A stretch of DNA of 64,000 nucleotides from Chitinophagaceae bacterium (GCA_014379345.1 JACMLY010000097.1:1-64000); one strand, 5' to 3'; shown: positions 18,187-26,785, numbered from the stretch's first letter. The notes: generated from the sequence alone by a model not told the origin. Numbers and translations: made by a program.

Positions 18187-18920
18187 GTTTGTAATATTTC
18201 CAGTTCGGATGCCGCTTCGTTATCCGTCATTAATATAGCATTACTATGACGTTGAATAAGACTGGCTGGAAATGAGTTGCTGATCTTTTCACTGACCGCC
18301 TGTTTTATGACCGGCGCTTTCTTTTTCCCATTCGCAATCATCAAAAGAGTCTCTGCCTGCATCACCTGTTTCAATCCCAGCGTAATTCCCCTGTTGATCT
18401 GTACGTCGTCCCGGAAATATTTTTTCCCAACCGTCCTGGTGGTATGATCCAATATGGCTACATGTGCCAATGACTCAATATCCGTTCCCGGTTCATTGAA
18501 TCCAATATGACCGTTCATACCCACACCTACTACCATAAAATCGATGGGCCCTTTTTTTGTGATAAGGTTATTCATCCTTTCACATTCTTCTTCTTCATTG
18601 GGTGTTAATCCATCGAACAGGTGAATCTGTGATGGATCAATCGATAAAGGTTGAAGCAGCCAGGTATGGAGAAAATGATGGCAGGTTCCCGTGTTATCAG
18701 GCGATATGCCCAGCCACTCATCCAGACCGATCATAAAACATTTGCTGAAATCTATTTTATCTCTTTTCGAATTTTCTGCAAGTATCTGATAGGTGAGCCG
18801 GGGCGTATCGCCGGTGGCAAAGCAGAGCAGGGCTTGAGGTTTTTTCCTGACACAATCAATGATCATGTCAGCCGCGGCGGAAGACATAGCGTTGTAATCC
18901 TGGTATGTTTTTAATTCCAT
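18183..18920 (-). CDS. Glucosamine-6-phosphate deaminase-like protein (NagB family)
   Basis: 245 residues. LLCFATGDTPRLTYQIL is the NagB phosphate loop; GLDEWLG holds Asp67, matching catalytic Asp72 of E. coli NagB; GVGMNGHIGFNEPG holds His138 and Glu143, matching His143 and Glu148. The position of E. coli Asp141 is Asn136 here, which also occurs in shorter NagB types as far as I recall, so activity is not excluded. NagB turns GlcN-6-P into Fru-6-P and ammonia. Third gene of a four-gene operon, 93 nt after the MetE-like gene. The real substrate may be a modified amino sugar phosphate. Confidence 0.85.
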   Translation of the reverse strand: MELKTYQDYNAMSSAAADMIIDCVRKKPQALLCFATGDTPRLTYQILAENSKRDKIDFSKCFMIGLDEWLGISPDNTGTCHHFLHTWLLQPLSIDPSQIHLFDGLTPNEEEECERMNNLITKKGPIDFMVVGVGMNGHIGFNEPGTDIESLAHVAILDHTTRTVGKKYFRDDVQINRGITLGLKQVMQAETLLMIANGKKKAPVIKQAVSEKISNSFPASLIQRHSNAILMTDNEAASELEILQT

Positions 18921-19013
18921 CGTATTTACGACTTAATAGATAGTTGAAATTTATTTTGTAGAGTTTCTTTATGTAAAGTTTCGATTGCCTCATGCGGAGG
19001 GATGGGTACTTCT

Positions 19014-20036
19014 CTATAGCGTTTCTCTTATTTTTTTTGCCCCCTTTACCATATTCGCCAGCTTTTGTCGTGAAGCCCATCTGGCGGTTTGGCTCAATCC
19101 GCAATCGGGAGCTACGGACAGTTTTTCCGCGGGAACAAATTGCAGGCATTTCTTTATTCTGTCTGCCACATCATCCACGGTTTCTATGTAATAATTTTTC
19201 ACGTCAATGATACCAACAGCAACGTTCATTTTTTCTGCAAACGGTTTTAATAATTCTATTTCCGCAAATTCCCTGTTGGCCATTTCGATGTGAATTTCAT
19301 CGACTGTCATATCCAGAAAATCGGGTAGCATAGGTTTAATACTGCGGTAACCAACAGGCCTTCCCTTGAAATTTCCAAAGCACAGATGAGTACTGAGATA
19401 GCACTTGCCAACAACCGGCTTAACGGTGCGGTTGAAAATATCAACGAAACGTTTGGTATCCTCTTTATAAGCATAGCAACTCATGGATGGCTCATCAACA
19501 GTGATCTCCGTACACCCTGCGGCTACCAGCGCTTCTAATTCATTCCGCACGAGTGGTAATAAGGCTTCAGTGATCGAATACCGGTCTTTGTAATTATTAT
19601 TTGGCAACAATCTTCCGCTTAATGTGTACGGACCGGGTACACTGGCTTTTAATACCGGGCCTGCAGGCGCTAATTTTTTTAGGCGGGTAAACTCTTTAAC
19701 TGCGCCTAATCCGTTGGGTGCAGACAATTCACCCACGATATTATTTTTCCCCCGCTGGTCATGCGCTGCGGGACCAAATTTTCTTGTCTCTGTTTCATTA
19801 TGCTCTATTCCCTTAATAAATCCATAAAAAGATAAATTAAAATCGAGTCTTGTTTGCTCGCCGTCCGTGATCACATCCAGTCCGGCTGTAACCTGGTCGT
19901 GTATAGCAGCGATCACTGCATCTTCGATCATTTCTTCAATATCGGCCGCGCCAAATTTGTGTAAGTTTTGTGTTGCAAATTCAAGCCATCCCGGAAAAGG
20001 ATAACTGCCTACTACTGTTGTTCGAATGGGAGACAT
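19014..20036 (-). CDS. Core-MetE-like methyltransferase (methionine synthase II family)
   Basis: 340 residues, covering only the catalytic barrel of cobalamin-independent methionine synthase (MetE is about 750). The zinc ligands are visible: THLC (His217, Cys219), Glu251 in EIHIEMAN and Cys312 in APDCGL. VVGSYPFP at the N-terminus and VDEPSMS (about 180) are family marks. Stand-alone MetE cores include the folate-independent methionine synthases (MesA-MesD types) and other zinc-dependent alkyl-thiol transferases. Its place between SIS and NagB genes suggests it acts on a methyl group released from, or carried by, the sugar substrate; that is inference. It could instead be a housekeeping methionine synthase that moved in. 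Confidence 0.8.
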   Translation of the reverse strand: MSPIRTTVVGSYPFPGWLEFATQNLHKFGAADIEEMIEDAVIAAIHDQVTAGLDVITDGEQTRLDFNLSFYGFIKGIEHNETETRKFGPAAHDQRGKNNIVGELSAPNGLGAVKEFTRLKKLAPAGPVLKASVPGPYTLSGRLLPNNNYKDRYSITEALLPLVRNELEALVAAGCTEITVDEPSMSCYAYKEDTKRFVDIFNRTVKPVVGKCYLSTHLCFGNFKGRPVGYRSIKPMLPDFLDMTVDEIHIEMANREFAEIELLKPFAEKMNVAVGIIDVKNYYIETVDDVADRIKKCLQFVPAEKLSVAPDCGLSQTARWASRQKLANMVKGAKKIRETL

Positions 20037-20063
20037 ATATTCTTAAATTATTCGTGATTGACT

Positions 20064-20232
20064 GAATGCTGGATGCTGGATACAAGATGCAAGATACTGG
20101 ATGCCGGATACAGGATACCTGATAACAGGTATAGTGCATGTGATAATGTAGGCGTCGTCTCCAATATTCCGTGTACTGGGTTCGATGCGCTGCACCTTCT
20201 ATCCAGTATCTAGCATCTAGCACCCAGCATCT
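20064..20232. repeat. Heptamer-built hairpin repeat, family F
   Basis: From 20064 the sequence is a run of about nine degenerate 7-nt units of the form GATRCNR (GATGCTG, GATACAA, GATGCCG and so on). The far arm, about 20194-20232, is the reverse complement of the same kind of run. About 80 nt of unrelated sequence lies between. The right arm overlaps the end of the SIS gene and supplies its last codons. Confidence 0.65.
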
Positions 20233-21008
20233 CTATAAAGTTCCGCCAGCCGGTGTGCATGTTCATCATATGCTTCTTCAAAAAGTTGCTTTGCTTTTTC
20301 TGCACCCACAATAGAAGCTGCAGTGAGCACTTTCGGTGGATGGCCGGCTTCTGTTAACAGGTTTGCAAGTTCGGCTTTTATGCTGTTCACCAATATAATG
20401 CCTCCCACTGTTGAACCGGGTGATACAGGTGTTTCCAGTCCTTCGATATGGATCATTGAATCACCTGCAGGTGCGCCGGTATCTAAAACAAGATCTGCAA
20501 AATCAGCAAGTTTTTTGCCATCCGGGCGTTTACTGGTGCTGCTTGCGGAATGTTCTTTTGTTATCAGTGCCACAGTCTTTACTTTTTTCTGCTGAAACAG
20601 TTCCGCCATTTCAATAGGCACGATATTGCATCCGCTCGATGAAATGATCAACGCAGTATCCTTTTCGCTCAAACTAAAATTTCTCAGGATCCTTTCTGCG
20701 AATCCTGAAATATTCTCCAGGAACATCGCCTGTCGCTGACCATTCGCTCCCACAACATTGTTATGATAGGTCAACGATAATTCAACGATCGGGTTGAAGC
20801 CCGGAAAAGAACCATAGCGTGGCCACATTTCTTCCACCATTATGCGGCTATGACCCGAGCCAAACAGATGTACCATCCTGCCTGCCAGAATAGTTTCGGC
20901 AAACCAGCCGGCTGCGGTGGTTATTTCTTTTTTTTGAGAACTGATCGTACGGATAATCCCTTCACACTTTTGCAGATAATCATCTATAATCATTATTTTT
21001 TCATTCAT
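20217..21008 (-). CDS. SIS-domain phosphosugar-binding protein (UPF0309-like)
   Basis: 263 residues. The SIS signatures are HLFGSGHSRIMVEEMWPR (about 48-65) and ALIISSSGCNIVPIEMAEL (about 119-137) with VKTVALIT following. The set GSGHS with an LLTEAGHPPKV tail is typical of UPF0309/SIS proteins thought to bind or isomerise N-acetyl amino sugar phosphates. It is the first gene of the operon SIS, MetE-like, NagB-like, MBL. The end RDAGC is encoded by a hairpin repeat, so the natural C-terminus has probably been altered or lengthened. An internal Met at residue 6 is an alternative start. Confidence 0.8.
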   Translation of the reverse strand: MNEKIMIIDDYLQKCEGIIRTISSQKKEITTAAGWFAETILAGRMVHLFGSGHSRIMVEEMWPRYGSFPGFNPIVELSLTYHNNVVGANGQRQAMFLENISGFAERILRNFSLSEKDTALIISSSGCNIVPIEMAELFQQKKVKTVALITKEHSASSTSKRPDGKKLADFADLVLDTGAPAGDSMIHIEGLETPVSPGSTVGGIILVNSIKAELANLLTEAGHPPKVLTAASIVGAEKAKQLFEEAYDEHAHRLAELYRDAGC

Positions 21009-21022
21009 TTAATGTGAGATAT

Positions 21023-21036
21023 TAGATAGCTATCTA
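21023..21036. promoter_or_regulatory. Candidate operator between SIS operon and MFS gene
   Basis: TAGATAGCTATCTA is a perfect 14-bp palindrome lying 14 nt upstream of the SIS start and 138 nt upstream of the divergent MFS gene. Its position fits a regulator of both. No regulator gene is in the island, so the factor is unknown. Confidence 0.35.
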
Positions 21037-21050
21037 TTTAAAATATTACC

Positions 21051-21106
21051 TCGTGTCTTGGTGTCTTTGTGACTAAAAAAATGGCCACGAAGGCACCAGG
21101 ACATGA
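21051..21106. repeat. Hairpin repeat, family C copy 1
   Basis: Arms 21051-21074 and 21083-21105 pair over about 20 of 24 positions with an 8-nt A-rich loop. Each arm is three 8-nt units (TCGTGTCT, TGGTGTCT, TTGTGACT). A second member is at 54560-54622. It sits in the promoter gap of two divergent genes, so it cannot be a simple terminator for either. Confidence 0.7.
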
Positions 21107-21174
21107 AGGACAACAAACAATTTAATTCAAATTCATCGATGTGCTAAAATAAAAAATGACTGGTAAAAAGAATA

Positions 21175-22347
21175 ATGAAACTAAATAAAGCCAACACTAT
21201 TCGTGTTCTCTATTTTCTTTTTTTTTGCTGTACAGCTTCCTGGCTGCCCTTACTGGCTGACTATTGTAAAAGCCGGGGGCTAACGGGAACACAGATCAGC
21301 CTTATTCTCAGCATCACTCCTGTAATGATGTTGATCGTTCAGCCGGTAGCCGGAATGATTGCAGACAAGATCGGTTATAAAAAAACGCTGCTCATCTCAT
21401 CTCTTTTTGCCTCACTAAGCTACCTGGGTTACCTGTATAAAAATGATTTTGGCTGGCTAGTATTTGTAACCGTATTCATGTCTTTATTTTACAATGGCAT
21501 TCAGCCGGTATTAGACAGCCTGTCATTGCAGTTAGCAAATACCAGTCAGGGTTTTTCTTACGGTTCGTTGCGCATTGCCGGCGCTGCCGGTTGGGCGATT
21601 ACCGGTATTATCACTGGCCAGGTAATTGATGCTGTCAATATTAAAGTGATCTTTCTCGTGTCTGCCATCAGTATGTTCCTTGTTTTTCTTTTCTCCAATT
21701 TGCTTCAAAAGGATAGGTTGGAAAAAAATACTGCCGGAGAAAATCCTTTTAAACATTTCAGAAAAGTGGTCAGTAACCGACGGCTTATTTTTTTGCTGCT
21801 CTGCGTTTTCCTGGTTTCAACAAGCGCTACGACGATCTGGAATTTCTATTCTATTTACATGAAAGAAAATGGAGCCTCCGCCACATTGGTAGGGTTTGGA
21901 TTATCATTCCAGGGAATTTGCGAATTGCCATTGTTTTATTTTTCAGCCAGGATCATTTTCCGGTTAGGGCTGAAGGCAACACTGATCATGACAGTGATAG
22001 CCACGGCGGTACGGCTGGTATTGTACAGCCTTGTTAAAGATCCTCTATCAGCTATTCCCATAGAACTTTTACACGGATTGTCCTGGTCATTGTTTTGGGT
22101 AGCCTGTGTGGAATCAGTCAACAAAATGGTGGATGAAAAATGGATGGCCACCGGACAGTCATTGCTTTATGCCGCGTATTTTGGAGCAGGAGCGGTAGCA
22201 GGAAACTATTGGACAGGGTACCTGTATGGTACCGGAATGAGAATAGCTGACATATTCCTGCTGAATTCAATTGCCGTATGTCTGGTAGCATTAATGCTGT
22301 GGCTCTTTTTGCCACGAATTGCACGAATTAGCACGAACTCTAGTTAG
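21175..22347 (+). CDS. MFS transporter of the catabolic island
   Basis: 390 residues with about twelve membrane helices, e.g. IRVLYFLFFCCTASWLPLL (1), LIFLLLCVFLVSTSATTI (7) and a last helix VCLVALMLWLFLP. GMIADKIGYKKTLL after helix 2 is the MFS loop motif. It resembles the LacY/nucleoside-symporter-like branch (MFS_1-like) with an early helix carrying acidic and polar residues. It runs divergently from the SIS operon and convergently to the Rieske gene, and probably imports the substrate. The last residues (ARISTNSS) come from a hairpin repeat overlapping the stop, so the C-terminal tail is not ancestral. Confidence 0.85.
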   Translation: MKLNKANTIRVLYFLFFCCTASWLPLLADYCKSRGLTGTQISLILSITPVMMLIVQPVAGMIADKIGYKKTLLISSLFASLSYLGYLYKNDFGWLVFVTVFMSLFYNGIQPVLDSLSLQLANTSQGFSYGSLRIAGAAGWAITGIITGQVIDAVNIKVIFLVSAISMFLVFLFSNLLQKDRLEKNTAGENPFKHFRKVVSNRRLIFLLLCVFLVSTSATTIWNFYSIYMKENGASATLVGFGLSFQGICELPLFYFSARIIFRLGLKATLIMTVIATAVRLVLYSLVKDPLSAIPIELLHGLSWSLFWVACVESVNKMVDEKWMATGQSLLYAAYFGAGAVAGNYWTGYLYGTGMRIADIFLLNSIAVCLVALMLWLFLPRIARISTNSS

Positions 22348-22371
22348 TGGTAATTCATGTAATTCGTGGCA
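22310..22371. repeat. Hairpin repeat, family D copy 1, overlapping MFS 3' end
   Basis: GCCACGAATTGCACGAATT (22311-) pairs with TAATTCATGTAATTCGTGGC (to 22370); arms of 24 nt with about 20 matches and a 12-nt loop. It covers the last 13 codons of the MFS gene and stops just before the convergent Rieske stop. The related copy is at 54228-54319. Confidence 0.75.
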
Positions 22372-22374
22372 GAT

Positions 22375-23586
22375 TTATTCAAAGGAATTCCTGCCCGATC
22401 TTATTCCTTCTTTCAATCTGTTTATATACCAGTCAATATACTTTACTACATCATATTCAGCCGGTGCATACGGTCCCGGGCTGTAACGGCTGCTTTCTAT
22501 TCCCTTAAAATTATTTTCGCAGAGCTTCCAGTCCTGTTCACCGGTAATCCTCCAAAATTCGATTAGCTTTTCGGTGTTGTAGTCTTTCCCTTCTGTCGCA
22601 TCGGCATCCACCAACCAGCAAAGATCGAGCAAGGTGCAGGAAGCACTGATGGCGGTGAGCCGCATTGTCCACATATAATCGCTCACGGCATCCATCCAGA
22701 AATTAGGATACACCACCATGCCCACAACACCTGCATCATAATCCGTATGATCACCCATAGGCATAGCCACCTTTCTTCCGTCCAGGCTATAACTTTCTAC
22801 TCCGGGCCTTAACGGATAGCGGATGGCAAAATGAAATGACTGGTCTGTAAACTCGACTGTTTCCGTGGCTAAACCTTTATTTTGCCAGTCAACTTTCTTT
22901 TCGGCCAGCACCTCATCTGCCGATTCTTTCATGTTCGCTCCTATCACTGCGCTGCAGTATTCCGGATGTGCCGGGCCGCAGTGATAGCACTCCCGGAAAT
23001 TTTCTGCTATCAGTTTCCAGTTGGTTCTCAGCGTATATTTTTTTCTGTAAGCAATTTTTGAGTCATCAATCTTAAAGGGTTTTAAAAAAGGAGAAAAGTC
23101 TGTTTCAAGTTGATTAATGGGAGGGGGGTAATCAGAAAGGGAAATAAAAATAAAGCCACCGACTGCTGTTATTTTTACAGGATGTAAGTGATAGGCGGAC
23201 TTATCAAAATTTTCCGGCATCAGCCTGGCTTTAAATAAGCTGCCATCCTTTTCAAAAACCCATTGATGATAAGGGCATACCAATTTTGGAGCGTGGCCTT
23301 TTTCCTCCAGGCATATCAATGAGCCGCGGTGCCTGCAGGTATTGTAATGAGCAAATACTTCACCGTCGTTGCCACGGATAATGATAATGGAGTCATTCTG
23401 CAGAGTATAAACAAAATAGTCGCCCGGTTTAGGTATTTCGGCGGTTGTTCCTGCGAACAACCAATATTTTTTCCATACATGCTGCCATTCAAAATCGAAT
23501 ATTTCGGAACTGGTATAAAAAGGTTGTTCAAGGCTGTAGCCCTGACGGTAGCCGTTTATAAGCGTCCTGATACTTGCGTCATTCAT
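22375..23586 (-). CDS. Rieske non-heme iron oxygenase, quaternary-ammonium type
   Basis: 403 residues, alpha subunit of a Rieske oxygenase. The 2Fe-2S site is CRH (Cys84, His86) and CPYHQW (Cys104, His107). The mononuclear iron site is ECYHCGPAH (His202, His207) with a distal acidic ligand further on. The residue three before His202 is Glu199; ring-hydroxylating dioxygenases have Asp there, whereas choline, carnitine and betaine oxygenases (CMO, CntA, GbcA) use Glu. So an N-methyl or quaternary ammonium substrate is likely. No ferredoxin or reductase gene is linked. It ends the operon SDR, ROK, Rieske and starts 12 nt after ROK. Confidence 0.88.
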   Translation of the reverse strand: MNDASIRTLINGYRQGYSLEQPFYTSSEIFDFEWQHVWKKYWLFAGTTAEIPKPGDYFVYTLQNDSIIIIRGNDGEVFAHYNTCRHRGSLICLEEKGHAPKLVCPYHQWVFEKDGSLFKARLMPENFDKSAYHLHPVKITAVGGFIFISLSDYPPPINQLETDFSPFLKPFKIDDSKIAYRKKYTLRTNWKLIAENFRECYHCGPAHPEYCSAVIGANMKESADEVLAEKKVDWQNKGLATETVEFTDQSFHFAIRYPLRPGVESYSLDGRKVAMPMGDHTDYDAGVVGMVVYPNFWMDAVSDYMWTMRLTAISASCTLLDLCWLVDADATEGKDYNTEKLIEFWRITGEQDWKLCENNFKGIESSRYSPGPYAPAEYDVVKYIDWYINRLKEGIRSGRNSFE

Positions 23587-23598
23587 GGCAAACGATTT

Positions 23599-24489
23599 TT
23601 ATTCGTCGAACTTGTTCATCGCAAAACAGGCTGCGCCTATTGCGCCGGCTAAATCGCCGTGTGTTGCTTTTAAGATCTCTACTTTGTTGCCTCCGGCACG
23701 CCATTCATATTGTTCCATGAACTGTTGTAAAGGTTCAAACAGATCTTTACCGGCTTCAGTAATTCCGCCACCTAGTACTATCGCCTGCGGCGAAAGGATA
23801 TTGGTAATGGATGCCAGGCCGATCGCGAGCTGTCTGAGCGACTTTAGCCAGACCTCAATGGCAAGTGCATCTCCGTTCCGGTAGGCAGCCAGCAGATCAT
23901 GGGTAGAGGTGAATTTTCCCTTGCTTCTTTTTTCGATGGTGCAATTGCCGATGCATTCTTCCAGGCTTCCAGGCATACCCGTAACATCACAGTTGCCTTC
24001 ATCATTGATCACCATATGTCCTATGTGACCAGCCTTGTGAAATGCTCCCTGGTAAGGCTTTCCATCAATGAGAATGGCCCCACCCACGCCTGTTCCCAAT
24101 GTAAGCATCACTACGTGTTTTTTTGTTTTAGCAGCACCAAATTTAGCTTCCGCGATCATTGCTGCTACTGCATCATTCATAACATAGGCGGGTTGTTGTA
24201 AAAAATCTTTCCAAACCAGGTTTTCGAGCCCTTGCATCCGGCCCGGCATACAGGTGATCGAGGTATTCCTTTCATCAGGCAGCCCGGGTGCGGAAATACC
24301 GATGACAGTAGCTTCGCTGCTCATTTTTTCCCGTAATTCTTTTACCGTTTCTGACACGGCCTTTTTCCAAACTGCTCCATCACCATCGTTCGTATCAGAA
24401 TAAAGTTGGTGCAACACCTTTCCTTCTGCATTTACCGCAACTCCTTTTATACGTGTTCCCCCCAGGTCGATCCCGATTGCTGTATTCAT
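23599..24489 (-). CDS. ROK family sugar kinase
   Basis: 296 residues. GIDLGGTRIKGVAVN (4-18) is the ATP-binding start of ROK kinases; LTLGTGVGGAILIDG is the second phosphate motif and HKAGHIGHMVI holds the conserved sugar-contact E/H region. The usual zinc motif CxCGxxGC is degenerate (NCDVTGMPGSLEE), with one Cys left, so zinc binding may be lost. ROK enzymes phosphorylate glucose, GlcNAc, ManNAc and similar sugars. Only 3 nt separate it from the SDR gene upstream. It probably phosphorylates the sugar before the SIS and NagB-like steps. Confidence 0.85.
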   Translation of the reverse strand: MNTAIGIDLGGTRIKGVAVNAEGKVLHQLYSDTNDGDGAVWKKAVSETVKELREKMSSEATVIGISAPGLPDERNTSITCMPGRMQGLENLVWKDFLQQPAYVMNDAVAAMIAEAKFGAAKTKKHVVMLTLGTGVGGAILIDGKPYQGAFHKAGHIGHMVINDEGNCDVTGMPGSLEECIGNCTIEKRSKGKFTSTHDLLAAYRNGDALAIEVWLKSLRQLAIGLASITNILSPQAIVLGGGITEAGKDLFEPLQQFMEQYEWRAGGNKVEILKATHGDLAGAIGAACFAMNKFDE

Positions 24490-24492
24490 ATG

Positions 24493-25281
24493 CTAATATT
24501 GTCCTTCACTGATGCACCAGCCTCCATCTACCGAAACGATTTGCCCGGTTGTAAATTTTGAAAGATCACTCATAAAATAAACGGCGAGGCCATCAAGATC
24601 TGCCGGCTGACCAATTCGTCCTCCATCCAGTGGTTGCTTGGTTTTTATAAATGATAAGATGGATTCATCTTTAGCAGCTCTTTGCGCCATCGGCGTTTCA
24701 ACCAATGCGGGAGCGATCACATTTATACGGATTCTATCTTTTGCATAATAGGCCGCAATGGATTTACTAAAACCGATAATGGCAGACTTAGCGGCCGCGT
24801 ATGCATGGGTTACAAAATATTCCGGTGAAGGCGAAAATCCCAGCACAGAACTCATGTTTAAAATGGTGCCTGTTTTTTGTAACCTTCTAAATTCTTTAAC
24901 CGCGATTTGGTTCGATAACATGAGCGAAGTAAGATTCAGTTCGATTGTTTTATTCCATCCCTCCAATGTTAACTCATGCAATGGACCATCACCCATTCTT
25001 CGGCCGCTACCGCCGGCCACATGGTACAAGCCGTCGAAGCCGCCGAATCGGGTAATGCATAAATCAATGGCTTTGGCAGTTGTGCCGGGCTGCGTGGCAT
25101 CCGCACGAATTGCTTCAGCGTCTACACCCAGTAATCCTTTTGCTTCTGCAATACTTTCTTCATTTCTACCCGATACGACTATTTGCGCTCCCTCATGAAC
25201 AAATGCTTTTGCTGCCGACAACCCAAGACCAGTTGTGCCGCCAATAATTACTATTTTTTTATTGTCTAATTGTTTGCTCAC
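24493..25281 (-). CDS. Short-chain dehydrogenase/reductase
   Basis: 262 residues, classical SDR. The cofactor motif is GGTTGLGLSAAKAF (about 14-27), with VVSGRNEE after strand 2, suggesting NADP(H) or NAD(H). The active site is S in LNMSSVLGF and Y-x-x-x-K in HAYAAAKSA; IRINVIAPALVETPM and FTTGQIVSVDGGW are the usual C-terminal marks. First gene of the SDR-ROK-Rieske operon. It probably oxidises a hydroxyl of the sugar or of the demethylated product. Confidence 0.88.
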   Translation of the reverse strand: MSKQLDNKKIVIIGGTTGLGLSAAKAFVHEGAQIVVSGRNEESIAEAKGLLGVDAEAIRADATQPGTTAKAIDLCITRFGGFDGLYHVAGGSGRRMGDGPLHELTLEGWNKTIELNLTSLMLSNQIAVKEFRRLQKTGTILNMSSVLGFSPSPEYFVTHAYAAAKSAIIGFSKSIAAYYAKDRIRINVIAPALVETPMAQRAAKDESILSFIKTKQPLDGGRIGQPADLDGLAVYFMSDLSKFTTGQIVSVDGGWCISEGQY

Positions 25282-25410
25282 TTCAATATATTGCTGCTAC
25301 AATATGCACTAAAGACTTACCATCCAACGATCATCGTCCAGGTACGCAAGTCACTAAAATAGAACCTACGCATCCAAAGAGGTTTGTAAACGAACTGTGT
25401 CAGAAAATAA

Positions 25411-25524
25411 TTTCTTCTATGTACCTATGATTCTCCTATGTGGTAAATTGACTGCACGTGGATAGTTTCCAAACTATGCAAGATTTTACCACATAGGAGA
25501 ATCATAGGGACATAGGAAGAACAT
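25411..25524. repeat. Hairpin repeat, family B copy 2
   Basis: Left arm 25411-25447, right arm 25484-25524, about 33 of 37 pairs. Arm wording CCTATGATTC and inner end CTATGTGGTAAA are the same as at 17076-17197; the loop also starts TTGACT and contains AAACTATG. The two family B copies bracket the catabolic island. Confidence 0.85.
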
Positions 25525-25555
25525 ATTTTTACAACAAAGTATCAATAATTAATGC

Positions 25556-26785
25556 TCATTTCCCGATTCTATACAGTCTTCCATTGTCGGTCACCGCATA
25601 CAATGCACCATCGCTGCCCTGCGTGATATCGCGGAAACGTTGACCCTCCTTACCGAGTAATCTTTCTTCACCCACCACCTTATTGTTCCTGATGATCAAA
25701 CGGGCGATATGCTGACCGCTCAGGCAACTGATAAACAGATTATTTTTCCATTCAGGCATATTGTTGCCGGTGTAAAAAGTCATTCCGCTGGGTGATACCA
25801 CCGGATCCCAATAATATACCGGCTGTTCCATTCCCTGCTTTTGCGTGATCGCTTCGCCAACCTTCTCCCCACTATATTCAATACCATAAGTGATCGTTGG
25901 CCAGCCATAATTTTTCCCCGGGCTCACCAGGTTCAGTTCATCACCACCTCTTGGACCAAATTCATGTTCCCATAAATCCCCGGTAACTGGGTTCAATGCC
26001 AGCCCCTGCACATTTCGATGCCCGTATGAATACAATTCAGGCTTGGCATTCGCATTCCCTGAAAAAGGATTGCCGGATGCAGGCTTGCCATCCTTCGTGA
26101 TCCTGATGACCTTACCCAAACCGGAATTCAACTGCTGGGCCTGAAGTCTTGTCGCCAGGTCCGACCGTTCACCAGTGCTGATAATCAGGTTGCCTGATTT
26201 ATCTATGACTACCCGTCCCCCATAGTGCAGTGTTCCTTTGTACGCCGGCGTGGCACGATAAATAACAGTTGCATTTTCAATTTTTTTCTCGTCAGCAGAA
26301 AGAGTCCCTTTTGCTACCGAAGTCAGGCTTCCTTCCGAAGTATTTTCTGAAAAAACCCAATAAACCATTCGGTTTTGTGCGAATGAAGGATCAACGGCCA
26401 ATCCCAATAATCCTCCTTGTCCGCCGGAATTCACCGCAGGAAGTCCGGTGATCGGTTCACTGAGTGCTCCCGAACTTGAGGCGATACGCATATTCCCTTT
26501 TTTCTCAGTAATCAGAAATCTTCCATCAGGAAGACTGGCTATACCCCATGGACTTTTAAGATCGCTGGAAAGGACTTTGCCTTCATACGCTGCAGCTGTT
26601 TTTACCCCGACAATACGGGTTTGACCGACAAATGCCGGTTTGTAATTGCTGTTAGGAGATTTTGTTTCAACGGGTGCAACGCCGGTATCTGATTTCGATG
26701 TTGCGTTAGGATCGGACGCGTTAACACAGGAAACAGTAAATACCAGCGCAATACAGGAAATAAAGGGCGACAAAATTTTGTTCAT
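25556..26785 (-). CDS. PQQ-type sugar dehydrogenase lipoprotein (Asd/YliI-like)
   Basis: 409 residues. The signal ends FTVSC (Cys about 20), a lipobox, followed by a low-complexity linker. The body is the soluble glucose/aldose dehydrogenase six-bladed propeller: SPWGIASLPDGRFLITEKKG, GGQGGLLGLAVDPSF, HYGGRVVIDKSGNLIISTG, SYGHRNVQGLALNP, HEFGPRGGDELN and NYGWPTITYGIEYSG. These segments carry the PQQ and Ca contacts of the family (His in LHYGG, Arg in GHRN). It would oxidise aldoses at the outer or inner membrane surface if PQQ is available; no pqq genes are in the window. Confidence 0.85.
   Translation of the reverse strand: MNKILSPFISCIALVFTVSCVNASDPNATSKSDTGVAPVETKSPNSNYKPAFVGQTRIVGVKTAAAYEGKVLSSDLKSPWGIASLPDGRFLITEKKGNMRIASSSGALSEPITGLPAVNSGGQGGLLGLAVDPSFAQNRMVYWVFSENTSEGSLTSVAKGTLSADEKKIENATVIYRATPAYKGTLHYGGRVVIDKSGNLIISTGERSDLATRLQAQQLNSGLGKVIRITKDGKPASGNPFSGNANAKPELYSYGHRNVQGLALNPVTGDLWEHEFGPRGGDELNLVSPGKNYGWPTITYGIEYSGEKVGEAITQKQGMEQPVYYWDPVVSPSGMTFYTGNNMPEWKNNLFISCLSGQHIARLIIRNNKVVGEERLLGKEGQRFRDITQGSDGALYAVTDNGRLYRIGK

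Noticed and set aside
24758..25198. 146-codon plus-strand frame inside the SDR gene
   Set aside because: Antisense shadow of a well supported SDR gene.
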